Source: an uncultured Bacteroidota bacterium
GTDB lineage: Bacteria > Bacteroidota > Bacteroidia > AKYH767-A > OLB10
NCBI GenBank assembly: GCA_903847585.1
Contig: CAINEC010000196.1
Coordinates: 1-35,044, forward strand
Length of the DNA: 35,044 nt
Direction of reading: 5' to 3'
The notes under the pieces were generated by a model. The model saw nothing but the letters and a program-made list of their open reading frames with translations, had not been told where the DNA came from and did not search any database. Position numbers and translations under genes: made by a program. Shown here piece by piece: positions 14,055-21,656 of this stretch; position 1 is the first letter of the stretch; each line of letters begins with the position of its first letter.

Positions 14055-14996
14055 ATGAAAAAATATAATTTGATGTTGGGTTTGTTATTCTTGACATCTG
14101 TTGGTTCCATCGCTTGTGATGTATGCGGTGGGATGGTTGGTATTTTGCCAAATGAAAACAAGCACTCTGTGTCATTGTTTTACCGTTACAGAGCTTTTAA
14201 AAACGAATATTTTAATGGTAATAACTGGTTTCCAGATGGTGGATTACTTCGTACGGAGCATTCGTCAGATGCTGTTGCCGGTGTCCCTTCTTATGAAGTT
14301 TTCAGAGTGGCTGAATTAAGAGGGCGGTTGATGTTTCATAAAAAATGGGACTTGATTATTAATTTGCCGTACACGCAAAATAAAGAAAGTGTAGGCGATG
14401 AAGTGGAGTCCATAAGTGGTATAGGTGATATGTCTTTTTTTGCCAATCGTTATTGGTCTAACTCGCACAAAAAAACGCAATTAAATTATCGGTTTTCGGC
14501 TGGATTTGGTTTCAAGCTTCCTTCAGGGAAAAATAATAATCTCAATAATAAAGGTCAAAGGATAAGCTTGTATAATCAGGCGGGAACAGGTTCGTTAGAC
14601 TACTTAGTTCTAGGTAATATCATGCTAGGCTATAAACGTTGGGGTTTAACAGTTAATAGCCTCTTCCGTATTAATAATTACAATCTCTTTAATGAAAGGA
14701 TTGGTCCAATTGCAAGTGCAAGTGCATCGTTGTTTAGAAAAATTAAAGTGAACGATGAATTGTTAGTCGCCATATCAATTAATACAGCCTATGAACATAC
14801 TCGTGGAATACAAATAGGAAAGAATTGGCAAAAAGACACTTCAATGAAGTTGATCTCTTGCGGTTCAGGCTTACAGATAATATGGAAAAATATTTCATTT
14901 GAATCGCAAGTTTTACTTCCAGCATATGAGCCTAAAGAATATAACTCTCAAATGTCGATGGTGCGATTTGTTTCAGGTTTTGTATTTAATATATAG
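14055..14996 (+). CDS. Outer-membrane beta-barrel protein with N-terminal CxxC, in the MbnP/MbnH block
   Basis: 313 residues. The signal peptide ends at about A20 and the mature chain begins C21-D-V-C24-G-G-M. Long amphipathic strands then alternate with loops through to the end, F-V-S-G-F-V-F-N-I, so it is a barrel of about 12 strands. I recall Bacteroidota barrels that start C-D-x-C-G, seen beside MbnP/MbnH pairs, but no function is established. A Cys pair at the periplasmic end of a barrel would suit Cu(I) or thiol chemistry; C21 could instead be lipidated. It begins two bases after the MbnH-like stop, so the two are translated from one message. It may be the outer-membrane exit or entry route for the system's metal, which is inference. 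Confidence 0.65.
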   Translation: MKKYNLMLGLLFLTSVGSIACDVCGGMVGILPNENKHSVSLFYRYRAFKNEYFNGNNWFPDGGLLRTEHSSDAVAGVPSYEVFRVAELRGRLMFHKKWDLIINLPYTQNKESVGDEVESISGIGDMSFFANRYWSNSHKKTQLNYRFSAGFGFKLPSGKNNNLNNKGQRISLYNQAGTGSLDYLVLGNIMLGYKRWGLTVNSLFRINNYNLFNERIGPIASASASLFRKIKVNDELLVAISINTAYEHTRGIQIGKNWQKDTSMKLISCGSGLQIIWKNISFESQVLLPAYEPKEYNSQMSMVRFVSGFVFNI

Positions 14997-15145
14997 TGTA
15001 CATATTCAAATAATAATAAATTAATTCATTCATAAAATAAATAATAAAACAAGTAAAATATAAAAATATTATACATTATACATATTAACATTGTAGTGTA
15101 AATAAGTGGATAGGCGGGTAGTTAGTAACCTCGTTAAATGAATGG

Positions 15146-15153
15146 TACTTTTG
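15146..15153 (+). promoter_or_regulatory. Candidate -7 element of the 884-residue protein gene
   Basis: TACTTTTG matches TAnnTTTG and lies 17 nt before the ATG at 15171. At the -33 place there is only G-T-T-A, a partial match. The 150 bases before it (14997-15145) are very AT-rich, with a TTATACA direct repeat, and hold no gene that I can see. Confidence 0.45.
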
Positions 15154-15170
15154 ACTAACCAACCTGATAA

Positions 15171-17825
15171 ATGAAGAAAGTACTTTTATCGTCGATAATT
15201 TCTGTTGTTATACTTGTAGCTGTAGCAGGAGTCTTTATCTACTATCAGTACTATCGAAATGAATCAACAAGTCTTTACGAGGCAATTCCCTCAGATGTAG
15301 CCTGGGTTATTTCGGTAGATCCTACTACTGGCGACTTAAAGCGATTAGCCAATACTGGTTTTTTTAATAATCATGATTCAATTGCTGTACTTGATGATTG
15401 GTATAAGTCGTTAATTTCTTTAGACTCCGCTGTTGTTAAAAATCAAGCGCTAAGGTCAATATTCAAAACATATCCATTAGTTGTTTCAGGACACGTTACA
15501 GGTCCGAATACATTTAGTGAGATTTACTATTTGCGTCTAAATAATGCGAATCCTGATGGAGAAGCTGATCAGTTAGTAATGGGCATCCTTGGAAAAAAGG
15601 TAAAAAAACAAACCCGGAATTATAACGGAACAGAAATACGCGAGGTTAGATTAGATAGTGCACGCATGTTTACATGGTCAGTTTCAAAAGGAGTTTTTAT
15701 TGGAAGTTTTACTCCCTATCTTGTAGAAGATGCATTAAGACAGCAGAAGTACATTAAGAGCTCTTCTCCAGCAGTTAAACTGATGAGTTTTGTTGATACG
15801 AATAAAAAGAACCTTGTTATTGGTATACACTACAACGGATTTCATAAATGGGTTTTAACACAATTAAATACAATATCAGGATTAAAATTAGAACCCTTGC
15901 AAAGAGTAGGTGAGTGGTCTATAGCAAAACTGAATATAAAGTCTGATTGCATTACTTTTCAAGGAACTACTTTAGTGGATGGTTCTAATCAGTTTTTATC
16001 GCTGTTTAAAGATCAGAAAAGTGTACCGTTAAACGTGTTTAAAATTCTTCCTTCCAGAACAGCTGCGGTTGTTGCTTGGGGAATTAGTAGTCCTTCAGTT
16101 TGGCTAGATGATTTCGCCGAATATCTTCAAGAAAATAATGGTAATACTAGTTCTGAAAAGAATAAAATTTACTTCCAAGATTGGATCGGGAATGAAATTT
16201 CATTAATCGTTACAGAACCTGTTTCAAACAATAGCGATAATAATTATTTTGCTGCTGTAGCTGTAAATAATGTAACGCTTTGTCAGAAGAAAATGCTTGA
16301 AGTTTCTGAGATGGGAACTGGTAGTAAACCTTTGGAAGAAAGCTATAATGGTATTGCTATCAGAAAATTGAAAAAGAACGATTTGATACCTTCTGTTTTA
16401 GGTCCGCTTTTCAGTAAATTAAATGGAAGTTATTATTGTATCATTAACAACTACTTTGTTGCGTCAAATCAAGTAGCCGCATTGAGAGGTTTTATCAACG
16501 ATAATAAAAATAAAAATTTGCTAGTAGACCAGAATAGATTCAAGGCTATTACCAATACAGTACATCCTTTTGGTAATTTATATTTTTATGCAGGATTTCC
16601 TCAGTCGGAAAAAATTTTCAAGTCAATTGCTGCACCTGGTTGGCTTGATTGGTTAACTCAATATGGTAATAAAGTTAAAGGTTGGAATGGACTAGCTTTA
16701 AATATTGGTTCATCAAATGGAGTGTTTAATACAACAGGTTGTTTAAGCTACTTTAATAATGTTTCTCAAGGGCCACATGCAATATGGGATTATAAGTGCG
16801 ATACAACCATTATTGCTGGTCCTTTTGCACCAAAAGCTGATCATGATATGTTCTTTGTTCAAGATGCTAATCTTGCCTTATCTGCTGTAGGAAAGGATGG
16901 AGCATTGAAATGGAAAAAGTCGCTTGACAGTGAAATTAAGGGTGAGATTAAAACAGTTGATTTTTACAATAATGGAAGTGTACAATATGTGTTTAATACA
17001 CTTTCAAAAATTTATATGTTGGATTCATTAGGAGATAACGTTGGTAATTATCCTATTCAACTTCCTGATACAGCCACAACTGGTATAGGAGTATTTCAAC
17101 TAAATTATAATACCTCAGCTCAGCTATTTATTTGTTGTCGTAATATGGCTGTATATGGCTATGAGCTATCTGGTATTCCTTTAATTAACTATCAAACGGT
17201 AACGCTAACATCTACAGTGAAAATACCTCCAATGTTATCAGTATATGGTAATAAGCGATATATAACCGTAGTGGATGTTGCAGGTATTTGTTATTTTATC
17301 ACTCCGTTGGGTGAGAAAAAGTTCAGACTTGACGAAACCATTGGCAAGCCTACTTCTAACAGGATTTTTGCTGCAAAGGATACTTCTTCTTTATTCGTGT
17401 GGGAAACTAGTGGTGGGATTTTAAAGAATGCTAAAGGGTCGGGTGGATCAGTTACTTATTTTAAATCAGAAAATGAATCGATCAAAGACGTGGTATTAGC
17501 CAGAAAAAACAATAAGACTTATTTTGCTGGTTGCGACGGAGATTCTATTCATATTTTTAATTCAGATGGGACTGAAAAATCAGGATCTAGATTACCATCA
17601 AATGTTGTTGTTAAAGATTTGACATTGTTAATGGATTACGATGATGTATATATTTCATATCGAGATGCAGAAACCAACAACTTTTATCTGATAGATGGAT
17701 TAGGAAGAGTTTGTAAGGGGTTTCCTATTCTAGGTTATACTTCTGCTAAAGATATATCTTCTTCTAACCTAGAGTTTATATTTAAGTCAGGAACAAACTC
17801 GTTTAGTTTGTATCAAATCGATTAA
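15171..17825 (+). CDS. Large membrane-anchored periplasmic protein of unknown function with propeller-like C-terminal half
   Basis: 884 residues. A single N-terminal helix (about 4-26) followed by Y-Y-Q-Y-Y-R-N suggests an uncleaved anchor with the rest in the periplasm. Residues about 40-530 resemble the long Bacteroidota proteins that begin A-I-P-S-D-V-A-W-V-I, somewhat DUF3352-like, although I cannot confirm that family. Residues about 555-884 repeat short blocks such as A-V-G-K-D-G-A-L-K-W-K-K and I-F-N-S-D-G-T-E-K-S-G, as seen in PQQ/WD-type beta-propellers. No catalytic motif and no sorting domain. It stands alone with its own promoter and faces a small convergent gene 12 bases away. 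Function unknown. Confidence 0.7.
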   Translation: MKKVLLSSIISVVILVAVAGVFIYYQYYRNESTSLYEAIPSDVAWVISVDPTTGDLKRLANTGFFNNHDSIAVLDDWYKSLISLDSAVVKNQALRSIFKTYPLVVSGHVTGPNTFSEIYYLRLNNANPDGEADQLVMGILGKKVKKQTRNYNGTEIREVRLDSARMFTWSVSKGVFIGSFTPYLVEDALRQQKYIKSSSPAVKLMSFVDTNKKNLVIGIHYNGFHKWVLTQLNTISGLKLEPLQRVGEWSIAKLNIKSDCITFQGTTLVDGSNQFLSLFKDQKSVPLNVFKILPSRTAAVVAWGISSPSVWLDDFAEYLQENNGNTSSEKNKIYFQDWIGNEISLIVTEPVSNNSDNNYFAAVAVNNVTLCQKKMLEVSEMGTGSKPLEESYNGIAIRKLKKNDLIPSVLGPLFSKLNGSYYCIINNYFVASNQVAALRGFINDNKNKNLLVDQNRFKAITNTVHPFGNLYFYAGFPQSEKIFKSIAAPGWLDWLTQYGNKVKGWNGLALNIGSSNGVFNTTGCLSYFNNVSQGPHAIWDYKCDTTIIAGPFAPKADHDMFFVQDANLALSAVGKDGALKWKKSLDSEIKGEIKTVDFYNNGSVQYVFNTLSKIYMLDSLGDNVGNYPIQLPDTATTGIGVFQLNYNTSAQLFICCRNMAVYGYELSGIPLINYQTVTLTSTVKIPPMLSVYGNKRYITVVDVAGICYFITPLGEKKFRLDETIGKPTSNRIFAAKDTSSLFVWETSGGILKNAKGSGGSVTYFKSENESIKDVVLARKNNKTYFAGCDGDSIHIFNSDGTEKSGSRLPSNVVVKDLTLLMDYDDVYISYRDAETNNFYLIDGLGRVCKGFPILGYTSAKDISSSNLEFIFKSGTNSFSLYQID

Positions 17826-17837
17826 AAGATTTATTGA

Positions 17838-18146
17838 TTAAATAGAATCAAAGCACTTGTAAAGTGTATTAATCAGCTTTTGCTCTTCTTTGTTTTTAAT
17901 ATCCTTGTTAAGGAACCAATTCTTTTTTAATTCGGACTTTATTTTAATAGAGGTTTGATTTTCGTTGATATTGTCAACTTGAATTTCAATTCTGATTTCA
18001 GGTTTTAGAAATTGCTTCTTTGAAGTAGCAATGATTCTACCTGTTGATTTATCAAATTCATCAACGATAAAATTCCTTCTTTCAAGAGCTTTAAGGCTTA
18101 CTTTGCAAACAGCATCTTTGTCATAAAAAAAAGAAATCTTGCTCAT
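17838..18146 (-). CDS. Small conserved cytoplasmic protein of unknown function
   Basis: 102 residues without signal peptide or membrane segment. The pattern of short strands and an ending helix (Q-K-L-I-N-T-L-Y-K-C-F) fits a small alpha-beta domain of the kind Y-D-K-D ... F-D-K-S-T-G-R-I-I-A-T-S, similar in outline to short conserved Bacteroidota hypotheticals. The lysine-rich middle is amphipathic. It has its own promoter, with a -33 and -7 element of consensus form upstream, so it is a real gene and not a shadow. The function cannot be read from the sequence. Confidence 0.6.
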   Translation of the reverse strand: MSKISFFYDKDAVCKVSLKALERRNFIVDEFDKSTGRIIATSKKQFLKPEIRIEIQVDNINENQTSIKIKSELKKNWFLNKDIKNKEEQKLINTLYKCFDSI

Positions 18147-18165
18147 GATTAATAGTTTGGTTTAA

Positions 18166-18196
18166 CAAATGTATTAATATTCAGCAAACTACCAAA
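18166..18196 (-). promoter_or_regulatory. Promoter of the small gene at 17838-18146
   Basis: Read on the minus strand: TTTG (complement of 18193-18196), 19 nt, then TACATTTG (complement of 18166-18173). Both elements and the spacing fit the Bacteroidota consensus. The leader is about 15 nt. Confidence 0.6.
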
Positions 18197-18216
18197 TAAT
18201 TCAACAGGCTTCAAAC

Positions 18217-18248
18217 AAAAAGGGCCGCTCTGAATGGAGCGACCCTTT
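18217..18248 (-). terminator. Terminator of the OmpA/TSP3 gene
   Basis: Arms AAAGGG-C-CGCTC (18219-18230) and GAGCG-A-CCCTTT (18237-18248) with a six-base loop and one internal mismatch. On the minus strand it runs into TTTTGTTT. It lies just past the stop of the gene at 18269-19801. Confidence 0.8.
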
Positions 18249-18268
18249 ATTAATTATTTACTTTAAGG

Positions 18269-19801
18269 TTATTTAACCGAGAAATCTACTCTTCTATTCA
18301 TTGAGTTTAACTTCACTGCAATAGGGTCTGTAGAGCCTTTGGTTTCAGTTGAGATTCTTGAGCCATCAATACCAAAACTCTTCACTAATATTTCTTTTAC
18401 ATTTTCTGCACGACGATTACCTAAACGTTGATTTTCGTTGTCGCTTCCTGTAATATCACAGTTTCCAGTAATTGTGATTTTAACAGAAGGATTTGTTTTC
18501 ATCATTTTAGCGATTACAAAGATACGATCGTTATAAACTGATTTTACAGTTGCAGATCCTAAATCGAAGAAGATAGAAGGCATATATCCAACGCCATTTG
18601 ACCCGTTGATACCATCTTTACCATGTTCACCTGGTTTAGCGATTGTAATTCCTTGGAAGTTTACTAATGAGCCACCTTCTGTTCCAGGCTCTAAATCTTT
18701 AGAATCAGCAACACCGTCACCATCAGTATCTACTTCCTGACCGTTAGCATCTACTTTAGCACCTTTAGCAGTATATGGATCTGCGTCTTTTGAATCAGCA
18801 ACGCCATCACCATCTGTATCTACAGTTGTACCATCACCATAAACCTTAGTGCCTTCTGGTGTAGCATTGTCTTTGTCAAATAAATCAGAAACTCCATCTT
18901 TATCTTTATCTCCTGAAAGGATATTTACCTTCTCTTTTAAGTCAGCGATGTCATTGTAAACAACTTCCATAGGATTAACCCATTCCATTGGTTTACTTTT
19001 CTTTCCTAATGTGTAGCTAACTCCTGCGTTAAGCATGTAATAACTATCGTACTCAGAGAAAGTCTTCGTAGTAGCATCAACATTGTCCGTGAATGTTTTA
19101 CGGTATTCCATTGCTAATCCTAAATCAACTTTACCGATTTTGTATTTGAATCCTAATGAGAAAGGAATCATTAATTCACTTGTACTTCCCGAAGTTCTTA
19201 AAACAGAACCTGATTTTACTGTGTCAGCAGAAGCACCTGAACCCACAATTACGTCTGAAGTGCCATCTAATGTTACATCACCATCGAAATGGAAAACACC
19301 AGCACCTAAAGTAGCAACCATGTGGAAGTTTTTATTTCTGTTCAAGAAACTGATATTTCCAAAATTATAAGTCATTTCTAACGCAGCCTCATACATGTTA
19401 CTTTCATACTTATCAGGGAAAAGTCCGAATTTGTACGTGGAGGTGTTGGGATTAGCAGGGTTGGCCGCTAACCATAATCCATTAGCATTATACAAAAATT
19501 CTTTGTCATAGGCTTCAAACTTAGATAACATACCGCTTGCTCTTAAACCAATTGAATGGCTTAATTGGTAGTTTACCATTAGACCATAGCCTAAATTAAA
19601 GTTTAATTCGTCCAGCATTCTGGAGTTATTTTGTGGACCGCTAAGTAAATCTCCATTTAAGTGAGTAAGACCTAGTTTTAATCCAACCGACAAGCGATCG
19701 AAATCTTTCTTATTGGGAAGGCCTCCGCCCGTAGAAGTTTGAGCGTAAGTAGTAGCGGTAATGAATAAGCAAAATGCTAGTAGTAAATGCTTAGTTTTCA
19801 T
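18269..19801 (-). CDS. OmpA-family outer-membrane protein with barrel, thrombospondin type 3 repeats and peptidoglycan-binding domain
   Basis: 510 residues. Signal peptide about 1-20. Residues 35-265 form an eight-stranded barrel (strands such as G-L-K-L-G-L-T-H-L, Y-Y-M-L-N-A-G-V-S-Y). Residues about 297-372 are calcium-binding TSP3 repeats (D-K-D-K-D-G-V, then D-T-D-G-D-G-V-A-D-S-K-D twice). Residues about 408-510 are the OmpA domain: I-F-F-D-L-G-S-A-T-V, G-N-C-D-I-T-G-S, N-R-R-A-E-N-V and the end N-R-R-V-D-F-S-V-K. Typical OmpA has G-H-T-D at the place of G-N-C-D, a common variation. It ties the outer membrane to peptidoglycan. It has its own terminator. Confidence 0.9.
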   Translation of the reverse strand: MKTKHLLLAFCLFITATTYAQTSTGGGLPNKKDFDRLSVGLKLGLTHLNGDLLSGPQNNSRMLDELNFNLGYGLMVNYQLSHSIGLRASGMLSKFEAYDKEFLYNANGLWLAANPANPNTSTYKFGLFPDKYESNMYEAALEMTYNFGNISFLNRNKNFHMVATLGAGVFHFDGDVTLDGTSDVIVGSGASADTVKSGSVLRTSGSTSELMIPFSLGFKYKIGKVDLGLAMEYRKTFTDNVDATTKTFSEYDSYYMLNAGVSYTLGKKSKPMEWVNPMEVVYNDIADLKEKVNILSGDKDKDGVSDLFDKDNATPEGTKVYGDGTTVDTDGDGVADSKDADPYTAKGAKVDANGQEVDTDGDGVADSKDLEPGTEGGSLVNFQGITIAKPGEHGKDGINGSNGVGYMPSIFFDLGSATVKSVYNDRIFVIAKMMKTNPSVKITITGNCDITGSDNENQRLGNRRAENVKEILVKSFGIDGSRISTETKGSTDPIAVKLNSMNRRVDFSVK

Positions 19802-19899
19802 TGTTGTTTATGGTTTTTTGATTATTGATGCAATAATAATTAAAAAACAAATACAAATAGACGCAAAAAAATAATTTAATTAGTAGGTAACAATCTCAA

Positions 19900-20550
19900 T
19901 TAGAGTGTTTTTTGAATTTTATGTAGCCCAATATTATTCTGATTTTGGATAAGCTCCAATAAAAAACGTAAATCAGAGGAGTTTTCAATAAAATCAATAT
20001 TATCACTTTCAACAAATAATACAGGAATAGAGGGATAGTCTGCTAAATGCTGATGATATTGTTTTGAAATGTTATCGAGGTATTCTGATGGAATATTCTG
20101 CTCGTAAGTCCTCCCTCTTTTTGAGATGTTTTTTTGAAGCTCTTCTGTCGATTTATTCAGGTATAAAATCAAATCTGGCTGACGAAGATTTTTGTTTATT
20201 AGCTCAAAAAATTTTCTGAATAAATCCAATTCATTCCCTTTTAAGTTCACATTGGCAAAAAACATTGATTTTTCAAAAAGATAGTCGGAAATAAGCACTT
20301 TATTGTTTTTTGCGGCTGATTCCTGTCGTGCTTTTAGTTGTTGGTAGCGTTCCGCTAAGAATGACATTTCTAGAGGAAATGCAAAGCGCTCTGGGTTTTC
20401 GTAAAATTGGGGAAGGAAGGTATTGTCTGCAAATTCTTCTAAAACCAAATCGGTATTGTAAATACCAGAAAATATCTTGGCAAGAGAGGTCTTTCCAGCT
20501 CCAATATTTCCTTCAACTGCTATGTATGAATAGGGTAGCGACGATTTCAT
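19900..20550 (-). CDS. Deoxynucleoside kinase
   Basis: 216 residues from the ATG ending at 20550. That start leaves four bases after the folK stop, whereas the longer ATG would overlap folK by 38 bases and add 14 residues not needed by the fold. The P-loop V-E-G-N-I-G-A-G-K-T (12-21) and the L-E-E-F-A-D-N-T-F-L-P-Q-F-Y stretch, F-E-K-S-M-F-F and the arginine-rich lid K-R-G-R-T-Y-E-Q-N-I are those of the deoxynucleoside/deoxyadenosine kinase family. It phosphorylates deoxynucleosides for dNTP salvage. It lies directly behind folK, an arrangement common in Bacteroidota. Substrate preference (dA/dG/dC) cannot be read here. Confidence 0.9.
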   Translation of the reverse strand: MKSSLPYSYIAVEGNIGAGKTSLAKIFSGIYNTDLVLEEFADNTFLPQFYENPERFAFPLEMSFLAERYQQLKARQESAAKNNKVLISDYLFEKSMFFANVNLKGNELDLFRKFFELINKNLRQPDLILYLNKSTEELQKNISKRGRTYEQNIPSEYLDNISKQYHQHLADYPSIPVLFVESDNIDFIENSSDLRFLLELIQNQNNIGLHKIQKTL

Positions 20551-20554
20551 ATTG

Positions 20555-21040
20555 TTAATTTTCCTTCTTGTACACGTTAAGTTGATCTTCACATTCCAAT
20601 AAAAGCTCTGAAATTGTTTTTTTCAAAGAGGGATGCGTGTAGTTAGGAATTATTTCGTTTAGGGGAATTAATGTAAATTTCCGCAAATGTAATCGAGGAT
20701 GAGGAATTATAAGGTCATTGGTGATAACTTCTAAATCATTGTAAAACAAAATGTCAATGTCAATTGTGCGAGGACCATTTTCAATCATCCTCGTTCTGCC
20801 CAGTTCAGATTCAATTTCACAGGTTTGTTTTAGTAATTCAGAAGGTTGCAATGCTGTTTCAATGATTACAACTTGATTCAAAAAATCATTTTGGTCTGAA
20901 TATCCCCAAGGTGCGGTTCGATAAAGAGATGATTTGCTAAGAACTTTTCCGCAGTTTTTTTCAAAAGAATTTAATGTGTCAACGAAGGTGCTTTCACAAC
21001 TTCCAATGTTACAGCCTAAAAGTAATGTTGCTACATTCAT
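20555..21040 (-). CDS. folK: 2-amino-4-hydroxy-6-hydroxymethyldihydropteridine pyrophosphokinase (HPPK)
   Basis: 161 residues, the usual length. It transfers pyrophosphate from ATP to 6-hydroxymethyl-7,8-dihydropterin in folate synthesis. The motifs are complete: L-G-C-N-I-G near the start (the usual form is L-G-S-N), Y-R-T-A-P-W-G, D-F-L-N-Q-V-V, the metal-binding G-P-R-T-I-D-I-D-I-L and P-H-P-R-L-H-L-R-K-F. First gene of the folK-deoxynucleoside kinase pair on the minus strand, with a possible -7 element upstream and the divergent gene at 21096 beyond. Confidence 0.95.
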   Translation of the reverse strand: MNVATLLLGCNIGSCESTFVDTLNSFEKNCGKVLSKSSLYRTAPWGYSDQNDFLNQVVIIETALQPSELLKQTCEIESELGRTRMIENGPRTIDIDILFYNDLEVITNDLIIPHPRLHLRKFTLIPLNEIIPNYTHPSLKKTISELLLECEDQLNVYKKEN

Positions 21041-21045
21041 GCATG

Positions 21046-21053
21046 CAAAATTA
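21046..21053 (-). promoter_or_regulatory. Candidate -7 element of the folK operon
   Basis: On the minus strand the bases read TAATTTTG, matching TAnnTTTG, but only five bases before the folK ATG. No TTG is found at the expected distance upstream, so the call is weak. Confidence 0.3.
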
Positions 21054-21095
21054 GTTTTATTTACAAATTGAACTATTTTAGCATTTCAAAACATA

Positions 21096-21626
21096 GTGGT
21101 GACAAAGAAATTCACAGCAAATATTTTATTAGTCGTATTCATATTACAACTTTTTGGTATGAGCGCTATGTATTTTTCACAACGCTACGCATTTAAACAA
21201 TCTGCCTTTAAAATTATTGAATCTAATAATGAGCAGAATTTTACTTTTTTACAACTATCAAATTTGGAATTTCAACTAGCAAAGTTTGAAGAGCATGAGC
21301 TGTTCATTAACGGACAGCTTTATGATATAATTTCAACTGATTTTTATGATGAAATCGTAATTGTCAAAGTGTTTCGTGATACTCAAGAAGAAGCGTTTTT
21401 ACAGAAGACAATAAATTGGTTTGATTCTTCAGATGCAAGTAAGTCGTCTTTACCAAAGTTGATTTTAAAGACATTTTTTAATCCTGCAATACTAATTAAA
21501 AATTTCACTTTTAGATTTTTTGATTTATTAGAAATTCAACTCGATAAAGAGCTTTTATTGAATGTCTTGAATATTTGTAGAATACCTGTTACACCTCCTC
21601 CAAACGTGTATTTTATTTCCAGGTAA
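21096..21626 (+). CDS. Small membrane-anchored protein preceding a TonB receptor gene
   Basis: 176 residues beginning at GTG (a second GTG follows at 21099). One hydrophobic segment (about 9-27) looks like an anchor or signal peptide. The middle holds H-E-L-F-I-N-G-Q-L-Y-D-I-I and V-I-V-K-V-F-R-D-T-Q-E-E; short proteins with such a G-x-x-Y-D-I pattern occur before TonB receptors in Bacteroidota, as I recall. The end, P-V-T-P-P-P-N-V-Y, recalls the proline end of the 123-residue protein at 11743, but the Cys motif is absent. It lies 30 bases before the receptor gene on the same strand, which is the main reason to believe it and to link the two. Function unknown. Confidence 0.55.
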   Translation: MVTKKFTANILLVVFILQLFGMSAMYFSQRYAFKQSAFKIIESNNEQNFTFLQLSNLEFQLAKFEEHELFINGQLYDIISTDFYDEIVIVKVFRDTQEEAFLQKTINWFDSSDASKSSLPKLILKTFFNPAILIKNFTFRFFDLLEIQLDKELLLNVLNICRIPVTPPPNVYFISR

Positions 21627-21656
21627 ATCTATTAGTTATATTTAACAATTATAAAA

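Noticed and set aside
18660-18910. D-T-D-G-D-G repeats as a sign of an RTX toxin
   Set aside because: They have the TSP3 spacing (D-x-D-x-D-G-V-x-D) and lie between a barrel and an OmpA domain, which is the usual porin-like arrangement.
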